DNA from: Verrucomicrobiota bacterium
GTDB lineage: Bacteria; Verrucomicrobiota; Verrucomicrobiia; Chthoniobacterales; Terrimicrobiaceae
Direction of reading: 5' to 3'
NCBI GenBank assembly: GCA_017305195.1
Contig: JAFKMU010000037.1
Location: 144,049-208,048, forward strand
DNA: 64,000 bases
Shown: positions 54,287 to 62,643 of the stretch, one piece after another
Numbering within the stretch: position 1 is the stretch's first letter
Layout: every line of letters begins with the position of its first letter
Position numbers and translations under genes: made by a program
Notes under the pieces: model-generated
The model's database searches: none
What the model was told of the DNA's origin: nothing
Seen by the model: only the letters and a program-made list of their open reading frames with translations

Positions 54287-55005
54287 GAGTCGGTGGAGCG
54301 CCTAATGTCGTTCCCCCAGAGGAAGCGCGCAACTCCCCAGCCCGCCGCGCCCGGCGCGAAACGCCCGCGGGCGAGGTACTCAATGGCGCATCGGTCGAGG
54401 ATTTCGTTCCCGGAGGATTCCTCCAACGGTGCGATATGGATCACCCGCCCGTCGGCGGCGACACCGACCAGCACCTCGATCGGGCGCAGGACGATCTTGG
54501 TGGGGGCGAGGAACTCAAACTTGTCGGGCGGCGTAAAGGCGCGCCGGGCGAGGTCGCCCGAGAATCTCACCTCGGTGGGCAGCCCGGCCTGGGGCGGGAA
54601 TTTCGGCGGCCCCATCTCCCGCGAGAGGGGGGCGATGGCCAGCGGGGGAGTTTTGAGCTGGGCGGCGGGCAATGGGGCCAGCGAGGGCGGGTTTGCCTCG
54701 TAGCTGGCGGTATAGGCCGTCTCGGGAGACCTCCATGCCTCCCGCTCACCGCGCTGCTCGGGCGAGAAGAGGGACGGGTCCGAGGCGTCAAGCAGGGCGC
54801 GGATGCCTCCGGCCTCGGTCGAGTCCGTGCGGAGGAAGTAAACCTGCGCCGAGCGGTCGGCCCGGCGGGGCGCCCGTACGTCGGTGATCTGGAAGACCAT
54901 GATGCACGCGGCATGGAGGAGGAAGGCCACCACGATCATGAGCGGCAGGGCGATGTGAATGTTGTGCCGCGAGGGCCACTCGAAGTGGGAGAGCGGCAGC
55001 TTCAC
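54283..55005 (-). CDS. TonB-like energy-transducing protein
   Basis: A 240-residue protein with one N-terminal membrane anchor (~19-42, LPLMIVVAFLLHAACIMVFQ), a ~120-residue Pro/Ala-rich periplasmic linker and a C-terminal TonB-like domain (IEVLVGVAADGRVIHIAPLE, ILDRCAIEYLARGRFAPGA). With ExbB and ExbD directly upstream it would pass proton-motive force to outer-membrane receptors. The TonB domain is short and diverged. Confidence 0.78.
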   Translation of the reverse strand: MKLPLSHFEWPSRHNIHIALPLMIVVAFLLHAACIMVFQITDVRAPRRADRSAQVYFLRTDSTEAGGIRALLDASDPSLFSPEQRGEREAWRSPETAYTASYEANPPSLAPLPAAQLKTPPLAIAPLSREMGPPKFPPQAGLPTEVRFSGDLARRAFTPPDKFEFLAPTKIVLRPIEVLVGVAADGRVIHIAPLEESSGNEILDRCAIEYLARGRFAPGAAGWGVARFLWGNDIRRSTDS

Positions 55006-55412
55006 AGGCCGGGAGTCTGCTCGGTGGAGGCGAGGACGACCGGGAAGCCCAGTTCGAGCGCGATGTTCATCACGGCCGAGATCTGGTCGTAGAAGGCTCG
55101 TTTGTCCGCCTTGATCACGATGGTCTGGGTGCGGCCCTTGAGCGCCGAGAGTCGCTCGCGCAGCCCGGCTTCGGTCACCTGCTGGTTTTCAAAATAGATC
55201 GCCGAGAGCGGGGGAGGCGTGATGGCGATGACGCGGGGGTTGCGCTGCGGGGAGAGGATGAAGGGCGACTTGGGCAGGTTGACCGCGACGCCCGGCTGGA
55301 GCAGGAAGCTCGAGCTGATGAGCAGGAAGACGATGAGCACCAGCGCGAGCTGGATGCCCGGCGCGAGGTACAGGAGCCCGGGAATGGGCGCGGCTGAGCG
55401 CCGGAGTTTCAC
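55002..55412 (-). CDS. exbD: ExbD/TolR-family biopolymer transport protein
   Basis: A 136-residue protein with a single N-terminal membrane helix (~16-36, LVLIVFLLISSSFLLQPGVA) and a periplasmic ExbD/TolR fold ending KADKRAFYDQISAVMNIALE. The usual membrane Asp of ExbD (D25 in E. coli) is not obvious in this helix, which reads IQLALVLIVFLLISSSF. That residue carries protons in the family, so activity may differ. Overlaps its neighbours by 4 bp on both sides. Confidence 0.82.
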   Translation of the reverse strand: MKLRRSAAPIPGLLYLAPGIQLALVLIVFLLISSSFLLQPGVAVNLPKSPFILSPQRNPRVIAITPPPLSAIYFENQQVTEAGLRERLSALKGRTQTIVIKADKRAFYDQISAVMNIALELGFPVVLASTEQTPGL

Positions 55413-56041
55413 GAGGCGGAGGAGGGTTTACGGCCCTGCACCTCGTCGAGTATGCCCAGGATCTCGATGCCTGTGCGCTCCATGTCGTGGATGAGGGCAT
55501 TCACCCGGGCAGAGAGGTAGCTGTAGGCGACGAAGGCCGGGATGGCCACGGCCAGCGAGGAGGCGGAGGTGAGGAGGCTCAGGTACACGCCGTCGGCGAT
55601 GTCGGCGGCGGTCGCGTAGCCGCTCTGGGCGGCGATGGTCTCAAAGGCGCTGAGCAACCCCAGCAGCGTGCCGAGCAGGCCGAGCAGCGGCGTGCCATAG
55701 GCGATGGTGGCGAGGAGCGGGAGGTTGCGCTCGAGCTTGGGCACCTCGAGTTGGCCCGCTTCCTCTGCGATCTCCCGCAGCTCGGTGCGCGGGCGGGAGT
55801 GGCGCAGGATCACGGCATGGGCCACGCGGGCCACCGGGCCGGGCGTGGTCGCGCACTCCTGCAGCGCCTCGGCGTAGTCGCCCTTGCGCAGGATGTTGGA
55901 CAATCCCCGCAGGAGGTCGCCCACGGCGATCGAGGCCCGGTGCAGGTAGAGCAGCCGCTCAAGGAAGACCCCCAGAGCCACCACGCTGCACGCTACGATC
56001 AGCCACATGATCGGGCCGCCTTTTTGCAAGAGATCCAACAT
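55409..56041 (-). CDS. exbB: ExbB/TolQ/MotA-family proton channel protein
   Basis: A 210-residue inner-membrane protein with three membrane segments (~14-32, ~115-140, ~155-180). ATIAYGTPLLGLLGTLLGLL and DGVYLSLLTSASSLAVAIPA are the signature blocks of the ExbB/TolQ family. It forms a proton channel with ExbD. Co-transcribed with the roadblock protein gene upstream (39-bp gap). Confidence 0.9.
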   Translation of the reverse strand: MLDLLQKGGPIMWLIVACSVVALGVFLERLLYLHRASIAVGDLLRGLSNILRKGDYAEALQECATTPGPVARVAHAVILRHSRPRTELREIAEEAGQLEVPKLERNLPLLATIAYGTPLLGLLGTLLGLLSAFETIAAQSGYATAADIADGVYLSLLTSASSLAVAIPAFVAYSYLSARVNALIHDMERTGIEILGILDEVQGRKPSSAS

Positions 56042-56080
56042 CGTCGATACGGTTTACCCTGCGCGGGGAAAAAGTTCAAT

Positions 56081-57943
56081 TCACCCTTCGAGCGTCGCGG
56101 GATGCGATGACGGAAGGGGCTTGGGGAGATTGGCTGTGCCGAGGGCGTCGATGACCTGCTGGAGCTTCTCCCGCACGCCGGGCACGAAGCCGCGGTCTTT
56201 GTGCAGCACGAGCAGGCACAGGTCGTCCGTGTGGAAGAACGTGATCGGCCCCTTTTCGGAGTGAACGGTCACGGCGGGCACCGCACCGATACCCATCTTG
56301 GCCGACGACTCGCGCATCGCGCGCAGCATCTCCAGCGCGTGGGCGCTGAGAGACACGAGGTCGATGGAGTCGGGCACGTTGTGCGAGGCGATCACGCTCG
56401 CGCTATGCGAGAGCACACAGGAGTTGATGCCGGGCAAACCGCCGCAGAGCTCCACGATGCGGTCGACGGACAGATACTCCTCGGTGAGGAAGATGGATTG
56501 CAGTTCGTCCTGGTTGCCCACGGCGTCCGGGCCTTTTTTCGGCAGGTGCTCGGTCTCGACCAGGATGGCCGGAGAGGCTTTGGCCAGGGGCTTGGGAGCT
56601 GGAGGCTCGGGTTTGACAGGCTCCGCCTTCTCGACTTCGGCCTTGATCGGTTGCGGCGCTGGAGCGGGCTCGGGCGCCGGGGTGGGCGCGATGGAGGCGG
56701 GAGGCGCGGCTGGCTTCTCCCCCGGTATCTCGATCTTTGCGGGCTCAGCGGGTTTTGGCGGCGGCTCGACCGGGCTGGCCGGGGTCTCGCCTGCTGGCGC
56801 GTCCTTGGGCGGCTCGACTTTTTCCGGTTCCGGCGTGGTTTCCGGCTTGGGCAGCGGATCGACCGGGGGCGGCGTGAAGCCTGAGGGGAGGGGTTGCTCA
56901 CCGCCGAGCGGGGCGGGAGGCGCGATATGGATCTTGGGCGGCGGCAGTTCCACTCGGGCGCGCTTCATCGGAGCGGGAGCGGGCGGCGGAGGCGGGTTGA
57001 GCGGAGTCGGAGGCGGCGCGGCCTTGCGCTTGAAGATCGGCAGCATCGAGAAAAGCGTCTTGGCCGGGGGATGCGGCGGCTGCACGGGGACGGGCGCAGG
57101 CTGGGAGCTGGGCGCTGGGGCGGGAGGCGGCACAGGGGCTGGCGCCTGGGTTTCCGCAGCCGGTGCGGGCGGTGGCGGCGGAGGAAGGAGCGTCTCGCTC
57201 TCGGTCGCATTGGCCTCGATGCGTCGAAACGGGAAGGGGCGGGCTGGACGCGCCGACGGAGCCGTCTTCTCGGTCGACTCTGCTGACGCGACAGGGGGCT
57301 TGGCGGCGAGCTCTTCTTTCGGAGCATCGCTCTTTTCCTGCTTGCGCTCGGGAGCCTTGGCTTCCGGGGCAGGCTCGGCTTTTGCCTCTTTCCTGACCTC
57401 CGGGGTCCTGGGAGCAAATGGCGAAGCCTCCTCGGTCTCGGGGCGCAGCTTGAAGGGCGTAAGGCGGCTCGTCACCTTCTTGTCCTCGAGCAGATCCTTC
57501 GCGTCCCGGTCACCAGGAGCGAACTCCTCGTCGGTTTTCCCGATGGGCGGCAGCACGATATCGATCATCGGAGCGGGTTCCTTGATGACCTCGCTGTGGG
57601 TCTCCATGGTATAGTTTCGCGCCAGCCGGGCGACTGGCAGTGCGACCTTGACGTCCTCCCCGGCGGTCTGGAAACACTCCGGCGCGATCTGGGCCAGCCG
57701 GGTCACCGACACCTTGGGCACCGGGCCGCACAGGACCTCCGCAGCCGGGAGGGAGATCAGCTTTTCCGCATTGTAGCCTCGCACCCAGTAGGCGTCCGGC
57801 ACGATGGAGAGCAGGTCTCCGGCACGGAGGGAAAGCGTCTCGGGCGGGGTCTGGTAGTACCGGTAGCGCGGCCCTGCGGGCGCGGCAGGAACGGGCGATG
57901 ACGGGGGCTGTGAAGATGGTTTCGGCACTTTGGATTGTTTCAC
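56081..57943 (-). CDS. Proline-rich protein with C-terminal roadblock/LC7-like domain
   Basis: A 620-residue protein with no signal peptide. Residues ~25-165 form an N-terminal domain with two similar repeats (LSLRAGDLLSIVPDAYWVRG, then VPKVSVTRLAQIAPECFQTA). Residues ~170-480 are strongly Pro/Ala/Glu-rich and low-complexity. Residues ~484-604 (LSVDRIVELCGGLPGINSCV, then VSLSAHALEMLRAMRE) fit a roadblock/LC7 domain, as found in small-GTPase regulators. It is the first gene of the ExbBD-TonB unit. No partner GTPase is adjacent. The role is unknown. Confidence 0.7.
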   Translation of the reverse strand: MKQSKVPKPSSQPPSSPVPAAPAGPRYRYYQTPPETLSLRAGDLLSIVPDAYWVRGYNAEKLISLPAAEVLCGPVPKVSVTRLAQIAPECFQTAGEDVKVALPVARLARNYTMETHSEVIKEPAPMIDIVLPPIGKTDEEFAPGDRDAKDLLEDKKVTSRLTPFKLRPETEEASPFAPRTPEVRKEAKAEPAPEAKAPERKQEKSDAPKEELAAKPPVASAESTEKTAPSARPARPFPFRRIEANATESETLLPPPPPPAPAAETQAPAPVPPPAPAPSSQPAPVPVQPPHPPAKTLFSMLPIFKRKAAPPPTPLNPPPPPAPAPMKRARVELPPPKIHIAPPAPLGGEQPLPSGFTPPPVDPLPKPETTPEPEKVEPPKDAPAGETPASPVEPPPKPAEPAKIEIPGEKPAAPPASIAPTPAPEPAPAPQPIKAEVEKAEPVKPEPPAPKPLAKASPAILVETEHLPKKGPDAVGNQDELQSIFLTEEYLSVDRIVELCGGLPGINSCVLSHSASVIASHNVPDSIDLVSLSAHALEMLRAMRESSAKMGIGAVPAVTVHSEKGPITFFHTDDLCLLVLHKDRGFVPGVREKLQQVIDALGTANLPKPLPSSHPATLEG

Positions 57944-57985
57944 GAGGAGTTTGCGATTATCCCACGATGGCTTAATCCTGCAACT

Positions 57986-58384
57986 GTGGAACTCGATTTC
58001 AAATTTACCTCAGATGGCCTCATTCCCGCCATCCTCCAGGAGTACACCGGAGGAGAAGGCGCCCCGCGCGGCCGCATCCTCATGTTTGCCTGGCTGAACC
58101 GGGAAGCTCTCGAAAAATCCCTCTCCACCGGGCTCATGCACTACTGGAGCCGCTCCCGGCAGAAGCTCTGGCTCAAGGGCGAAACCAGCGGACACACGCA
58201 AAAGATCCACCGCTGGTATGTGGATTGCGACCGCGACGTGCTCCTCTTTGAAATCTCGCAGACCGGCGGCGCCTGCCACACCGGCTACCAGAGCTGTTTC
58301 TTCCAGGAGCTCGACACGGAGGGCAACCCTCTCCCGATCACGGAAGAGAAGGTTTTCGACGACTCCGCCGTCTACAAAAAGTAA
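57986..58384 (+). CDS. hisI: Phosphoribosyl-AMP cyclohydrolase
   Basis: A monofunctional HisI (~132 residues from the GTG at 57986; the frame is open from 57935). It catalyses the third step of histidine synthesis. SDGLIPAILQEYTGGEG, RILMFAWLNREALEKSLSTG, YWSRSRQKLWLKGETSGH and the metal-binding DCDRDVLLFEISQTGGACHT are diagnostic. The start is uncertain: GAGGAG at 57943-57948 could also serve an ATT at 57956. Divergent from the roadblock gene, with which its 5' end may overlap. Confidence 0.92.
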   Translation: MELDFKFTSDGLIPAILQEYTGGEGAPRGRILMFAWLNREALEKSLSTGLMHYWSRSRQKLWLKGETSGHTQKIHRWYVDCDRDVLLFEISQTGGACHTGYQSCFFQELDTEGNPLPITEEKVFDDSAVYKK

Positions 58385-58401
58385 CGCAGCTCCGCGCCCC
58401 G

Positions 58402-58482
58402 GCGGCAGGAGGCTCCCTCCTGCCGCTGGCGCACCGCCCGGGCGCAGAAGCCTGGAGCGGCTCCAATAGAGAGATGGAGCCG
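58402..58482. terminator. Two hairpins downstream of hisI
   Basis: GCGGCAGGAG (58402-58411) with CTCCTGCCGC (58417-58426), and CGGCTCCA (58458-58465) with TGGAGCCG (58475-58482). Perfect stems, no T-run. They lie between the convergent hisI and the 58521 gene and probably mark transcript ends. Confidence 0.4.
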
Positions 58483-58520
58483 TTGCCAAGCGATGGCTCC
58501 AGATTAACTTGATCTGCGCG

Positions 58521-58841
58521 TTAGCTCCAGAACGGCCGCTGGGCCAGATAGAGCTGCTTGGTGAAGTGAAAAGGATATTTCTCCGCCGCCTCGCGCTTGG
58601 CGGGATTATTCGGGATGCGTTTCAGGGCCTCGTAGGCCTCGATTTCCTCCCAGATGCGCTCCATCTGCACCTTCGGCTGGCCGGGATGGAAAAGAACGAC
58701 ACGGTTTTTGATCCCGAGCAGAATCTCCGGCGGGATCCTCGGAACTCCCGAGGCCGAGCCTCCGGTGGGAACCGTATCTACACCTGCTTGCAACGTGCCA
58801 GCTGCCAGCACCAGAGCGATTGCCAAGGCGAATGCTTTCAT
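58521..58841 (-). CDS. Small secreted hypothetical protein
   Basis: A 106-residue protein with a signal peptide (MKAFALAIALVLAAGTLQAG, cleavage near residue 19). The mature part is helical and charged (VQMERIWEEIEAYEALKRIP). No family recognised. Confidence 0.6.
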   Translation of the reverse strand: MKAFALAIALVLAAGTLQAGVDTVPTGGSASGVPRIPPEILLGIKNRVVLFHPGQPKVQMERIWEEIEAYEALKRIPNNPAKREAAEKYPFHFTKQLYLAQRPFWS

Positions 58842-58994
58842 CGTGCGAAATGGGTTTCTGCTCCCCAGTCTGACATCCTTTTTGCAGAAAACACGTCAAA
58901 AAAGTCACGCAGCCGGGTGCCTTTTCGCTTTAGACTTAGAGGAAATCTGAGAATATGCGACCGCTCGCTTATGTAGCTTAAGCCAGCGCAATAT

Positions 58995-59300
58995 TTGCAT
59001 GTCGATATGAGGCTCTTTTACCTGCTTTCTGCTGCTGCCGCAGTTGCTGCCACGTGGTTTTTTTATATCAAGGTTCCCCCTAAGGATGGAGAGCATCCGT
59101 CGAGCTCGACAAACACCTCAATGGCCGTCGGCTCGGTGTCGGTTAAGGCTCAACACGGCCTCACTCCCGAGCAAATCCGCAACCGCGAGCAGCTTATCCG
59201 GACCTACGAGCAGCGAATCAAGGAAAGCCGCAGCACCAAGGAGAAAAAGGATCTTCAGGAAAAGATCGAAGCCCTCAAGAAGGAGATTTCCGGTTCCTGA
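58995..59300 (+). CDS. Small membrane-anchored coiled-coil protein
   Basis: A 101-residue protein; an internal Met (59007, MRLFYLLSAAAAVAATWFFY) is a likely start. One N-terminal membrane segment, then a charged coiled coil (~65-98: NREQLIRTYEQRIKESRSTK, DLQEKIEALKKEI). No family recognised. It is the last gene before tRNA-Arg. Confidence 0.6.
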   Translation: MHVDMRLFYLLSAAAAVAATWFFYIKVPPKDGEHPSSSTNTSMAVGSVSVKAQHGLTPEQIRNREQLIRTYEQRIKESRSTKEKKDLQEKIEALKKEISGS

Positions 59301-59339
59301 CCGCCCGATCGGTGAACGAAGCCCCTCTCCTCGGAGTGG

Positions 59340-59412
59340 CGCGCCCGGCTGGGATCGAACCAGCGACCATCGGTTTAGAAGACCGGTGCTCTATCCACTG
59401 AGCTACGGGCGC
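59340..59412 (-). tRNA. tRNA-Arg (anticodon UCU), probable integration target
   Basis: Complete cloverleaf on the minus strand: acceptor GCGCCCG with CGGGCGC, discriminator G, D arm GCTC..GAGC, anticodon loop CTTCTAA (anticodon TCT), T loop TTCGATC. No CCA encoded. The integrase gene begins ~80 bp from the tRNA's 5' end, so the tRNA marks the element boundary. Confidence 0.95.
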
Positions 59413-59466
59413 AAATTGTTGATATCAATCTATATGTGACTTTCTTTTCAATGGGAAGGAACGTGC

Positions 59467-59710
59467 TTGTCACCCGCTTTTGTCACCCGTAGGCTTTGGG
59501 GATTGTGGATGAAGCTGCACATCGGTCTTCCTATCTGAAGAAAGTGGGCCCGAATCTCTACCGGGCCCCTAAAGGCACCTACTATCTTCTCGTGAAGAGA
59601 GGGGGCAAGCAGTTTCGTCGCAGTCTTCGGACCTCGGATCTTGCCCTGGCGAAGCGTCGCCTTCGGGAGTTCCAGGAAAGGGTGACAAAACTCTCTGTCG
59701 AGGGTGACAA
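59467..59710. repeat. Four copies of TTGTCACCC at the integrase gene start
   Basis: Direct copies TTGTCACCCG at 59467-59476 and 59480-59489, 13 bp apart, precede the integrase. Inverted copies GGGTGACAA at 59680-59688 and 59702-59710, 22 bp apart, lie inside its 5' coding region. They may be arm-type binding sites of the integrase or operator sites. Confidence 0.6.
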
Positions 59711-60578
59711 CAGGAACCTTCGTTTCGAGGATTTGGCCAACCGGTGGCTTGTGTCACGGAAAGCGGAATTGAAGCCCAGTTCCTTCAATCGTCGCGAGGT
59801 GGCACTGAAAGGATTACTTCCATACTTGGGGAGTCATCCCCTGCGGTCGATCGGGCAGAAACATTTTGATGCCTGGAAGGCGGGACGAGGGGTCAAGATT
59901 TCTGCCCGGAGCTGGAATATCGAGGTGGAAACCCTCAAGCAGATCTTTGCCTATGCGAAAGAAGACCTGAAAATCCTCGTCGACAATCCCACTGACACAC
60001 TCAAGCGGCGGAAAGTAAGGCAGGCTGGAATCGTTATTCCGAGCAAGGAACAGTTTCGTGCGCTTGTTCAGAACCTTCGGGAGGGACATCGTTCGACAGG
60101 GGAGGCGGCTGATTTTGTGGAATTTCTTGCCTATTCTGGTTGCCGGAAGGAGGAGGCTGCGGAAGTGGCATGGAACGACGTGAATTTTGCTCTGGAGACG
60201 CTTCGGGTGACGGGAGGTGAAAAAGGCACCAAGAATCACGAGGTGCGCACCATACCCCTTTTCCAGCCTCTCCAGCGTCTCCTGGAGACGATTCGGGCGC
60301 GCAAGCCTGACGGCCAAGGGAGAATATTCGAGATTCGAGCAGCACGAATGCAGATCCTTCGTGCGTGCGAGCGCTTGGGGTTGCCGCGTTTCGGACACCA
60401 CACTATGAGGCATTTTTTCTGCTCCAACGCCATCGAGGCTGGCTGCGATTTCAAGGTGATAGCCGAATGGCTGGGGCATAAGGACGGCGGAGTTCTCGTC
60501 GCCAGAACGTACGGCCATCTCAGAAATGAGCACAGCGAGGCAATGGCCAAGCGCATAACCTTTGATGCCTCACTCTAG
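59496..60578 (+). CDS. Tyrosine site-specific integrase
   Basis: A 360-residue phage-type integrase; the frame opens at a TTG (59496), a GTG at 59505 is an alternative start. Residues ~5-60 are an arm-binding/DUF4102-like region (KGTYYLLVKRGGKQFRRSLR), ~75-160 the core-binding domain. Catalytic residues are all present: Arg in YSGCRKEEAAEV, Lys in GEKGTKNHEVRTIP, HxxR in HHTMRHFFCSNA, His in WLGHKDGG and the nucleophile Tyr in ARTYGHLRNEHS. It directs integration at the adjacent tRNA-Arg. Confidence 0.94.
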   Translation: MGIVDEAAHRSSYLKKVGPNLYRAPKGTYYLLVKRGGKQFRRSLRTSDLALAKRRLREFQERVTKLSVEGDNRNLRFEDLANRWLVSRKAELKPSSFNRREVALKGLLPYLGSHPLRSIGQKHFDAWKAGRGVKISARSWNIEVETLKQIFAYAKEDLKILVDNPTDTLKRRKVRQAGIVIPSKEQFRALVQNLREGHRSTGEAADFVEFLAYSGCRKEEAAEVAWNDVNFALETLRVTGGEKGTKNHEVRTIPLFQPLQRLLETIRARKPDGQGRIFEIRAARMQILRACERLGLPRFGHHTMRHFFCSNAIEAGCDFKVIAEWLGHKDGGVLVARTYGHLRNEHSEAMAKRITFDASL

Positions 60579-60587
60579 CTGACGCAA

Positions 60588-61679
60588 ATGAAAAGCAAAA
60601 ATCGTTTCCTTATAGATTCGCTGCCTCCGCCGCCCTTGGCCTCTTTGGCCCCGATTGACGAACGTCTTCCGAGGGAAGGGTCAGAAAAAATCGATAATCA
60701 GAATGTCAGCCAAGAAGCGGTGAATGCTATTGGAGATGTCAAAAATGAGGAGCGGAAAATTTTTCTGGTGGCGACAAGTTCGTTAAAAAAGGCTTTCAGT
60801 GATGCTCGTGATTTAACGGAAAAATTGAATTTTGAGGCCTCAATGTGCGGGGTGGATTCACCGCTTATTTGTCCTGTCCGAATTCGTTATTCAAGTTGGA
60901 CGAAAGCGAAATATGCCGAAAAAATCGCGACTACTCTCTCAAACCAATCAGGTATAAATGCGAGAGTCAATATTGGTAAGGATAGCGTATCTGCATATGT
61001 GATCGTCTACCCTCAGATGGCGTTTCTCCTTTGGAGTGAGATTGAGGAAATAGATAGGTGGGTGCGCGCCTCGCCGGAAGGCGGAATTGGCCATTTCAAA
61101 CGTCATTATAGAACTCTATGCAAGGCTTGCCATCGATTTTTTCTGAATCTTAAAAGGTGTCGTTATCAAATCTTTCCGGAAGGCGAATTTAGTGAAGAAG
61201 AGTGCCATCCTGTCGTTGAATGTGTAATTGACTTGTGTAATGCCAAGATAGCGCTTCTAGAAGCTATTGATCGGGATTTTTCTGATAGAAAGCCGAGAGT
61301 ATTCCCGCGTATTGAGCAGATTCACGAAGTCGAGATTTCGAATGATGGGTTTTTTCTTGATGGTGCTCCTCGGAAATTTCGTAAAAATGTTAAGCAAGCC
61401 TTGCGTGTGATAGCGAAGCTGCTGGGGGAGGGTGTAAACTTGAGTCAGTTCTCAAGAAATAAGTTTATGGCTTATTATCGGGCGGTAGACGATGTGGATC
61501 AACACCGAGAAGAAGGCACGGGATCTTTTGATAGCATTAGGCGTGCTCTTGAGGAGGCGTTTCCTAATATGTGTATAATATCAATTGGAAATGGAGAGTA
61601 TGGAATTCAAGGCCTGAGCGTAGTTACCAAACTCTCGGTGCATGAAATTAATGACTTGCTGAGATTTTACGCGCGGTAG
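60588..61679 (+). CDS. Unknown element-borne protein with winged-helix-like C-terminus
   Basis: A 363-residue protein whose gene is clearly AT-richer than the core chromosome. The first ~60 residues are a Pro-rich, low-complexity tail. The middle part is mostly helical, with two Cys pairs (CKACHRFF, LKRCRY). The C-terminal ~100 residues (DGAPRKFRKNVKQALRVIAK, then SFDSIRRALEEAFPN, ISIGNGEYGIQG) resemble an OmpR-type winged helix with the final beta-hairpin wing. It begins 9 bp after the integrase and may be a regulator or cargo of the element. No family recognised. Confidence 0.6.
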   Translation: MKSKNRFLIDSLPPPPLASLAPIDERLPREGSEKIDNQNVSQEAVNAIGDVKNEERKIFLVATSSLKKAFSDARDLTEKLNFEASMCGVDSPLICPVRIRYSSWTKAKYAEKIATTLSNQSGINARVNIGKDSVSAYVIVYPQMAFLLWSEIEEIDRWVRASPEGGIGHFKRHYRTLCKACHRFFLNLKRCRYQIFPEGEFSEEECHPVVECVIDLCNAKIALLEAIDRDFSDRKPRVFPRIEQIHEVEISNDGFFLDGAPRKFRKNVKQALRVIAKLLGEGVNLSQFSRNKFMAYYRAVDDVDQHREEGTGSFDSIRRALEEAFPNMCIISIGNGEYGIQGLSVVTKLSVHEINDLLRFYAR

Positions 61680-62410
61680 CGGGCCATGGGTTGCAACTAT
61701 TTTCAGTATTTAGGATCATTTAACTGGGGTTGCGCAGTCATATAGATGGATTTTGTGCAGAGCTATAACGGTTGACCTAGTGAACGCGCTGACCTGCGCG
61801 TGCATCCGAGAGCCCTAGCATGCCGGCATTGGCCCGGGAGAGGAGGTCATCACGCTCTGAATGGAGACGTAAACGCCCAGATGCGCCCATTTAAGATTGA
61901 GGCGACACGGTGGCGTCTGCCGAACGCTGTAGCGTCGACATGATGGCTTTTCCAATCCGACCCTACGATGGCGTCATTTCGATCCGCGTATTAATGCCAA
62001 GGAACTGCCACTAGTTGCTCTCAAACCTGGTAACATGCGCCAAGGTGAAGCTTTACATCCACATCTCGCGCACAAGGACGGCGCTTGGCACGTCACAATA
62101 GGCGCATGTCTGTCTGACAGGGCATCGGAATTTACGAAATGTTGCGTGAGCGACGGAGGCTATCCATTTCGGATATCAACCATGATATTGCCGAATGGGA
62201 CCGCCTCAGCCCATCAGAAGAAAGATTCTTTTTGATCGATCTGAGGGGCCGGACTTACCGACCACCGTGGTTGTTGCTCTGATTTGAGATGTCGATCACT
62301 ACAATTGGCATTTGCCGCAAAAAACTGGGTTTTGCCGGAAAAAATCTCGCAAAAAAATACTTCGGCCAGAATTCCCTCATTCATGGGGAAAACGAGTACG
62401 TTCACCTCCT
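61680..62410. other. Gene-poor stretch of the element (possible decayed genes)
   Basis: Only short frames occur here. One (62139-62282, 47 codons, MLRERRRLSISDINHDIAEW) and an adjacent one in another frame (DPRINAKELPLVALKPGN) read like fragments of a gene broken by frameshifts. The right end holds the TTTGCCG repeats. No confident gene or RNA. Confidence 0.4.
62311..62344 (+). repeat. Direct repeat TTTGCCGNAAAAAA before the HTH gene
   Basis: TTTGCCGCAAAAAA (62311-62324) and TTTGCCGGAAAAAA (62331-62344), exactly 20 bp (two helical turns) apart, followed by a degenerate TCGCAAAAAAA. They lie 67 bp before the excisionase-like gene and could be its operator, or iterons for the replication protein. 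Confidence 0.5.
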
Positions 62411-62641
62411 ATGAACAACACAAACAACCAAACGAGAATCCCTGCGTTGTCAGAGCGGGGAACCTTCACAGTCGCCCAGCTCGCCCAAAGTCTGAATCTT
62501 TCTACCCGATCGATTTACCGATTGGTGAAAAGAGACCTTCTCCGACCATCCCGAGCGGTCCGAAAACTCATCTTCACCCGTTGGGAAGTGGAACGATTTT
62601 TGGAGGAAACGAGCGCAACCATCACATCATCAGTAATTTGA
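62411..62641 (+). CDS. Excisionase/HTH_17-like DNA-binding protein
   Basis: A 76-residue protein starting at the ATG at 62411 (MNNTNNQTRIPALSERGTFT). FTVAQLAQSLNLSTRSIYRL is a MerR/excisionase-type helix-turn-helix, and RKLIFTRWEVERFLEE the wing and C-terminal helix. In integrative elements such proteins are recombination directionality factors or early regulators. The frame extends upstream without similarity. Confidence 0.75.
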   Translation: MNNTNNQTRIPALSERGTFTVAQLAQSLNLSTRSIYRLVKRDLLRPSRAVRKLIFTRWEVERFLEETSATITSSVI

Positions 62642-62643
62642 AT

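Noticed and set aside
59340..62300. CRISPR array in the element
   Set aside because: The TTGTCACCC repeats are only 9 bp, irregularly spaced and in both orientations; no repeat-spacer pattern exists anywhere in the window.
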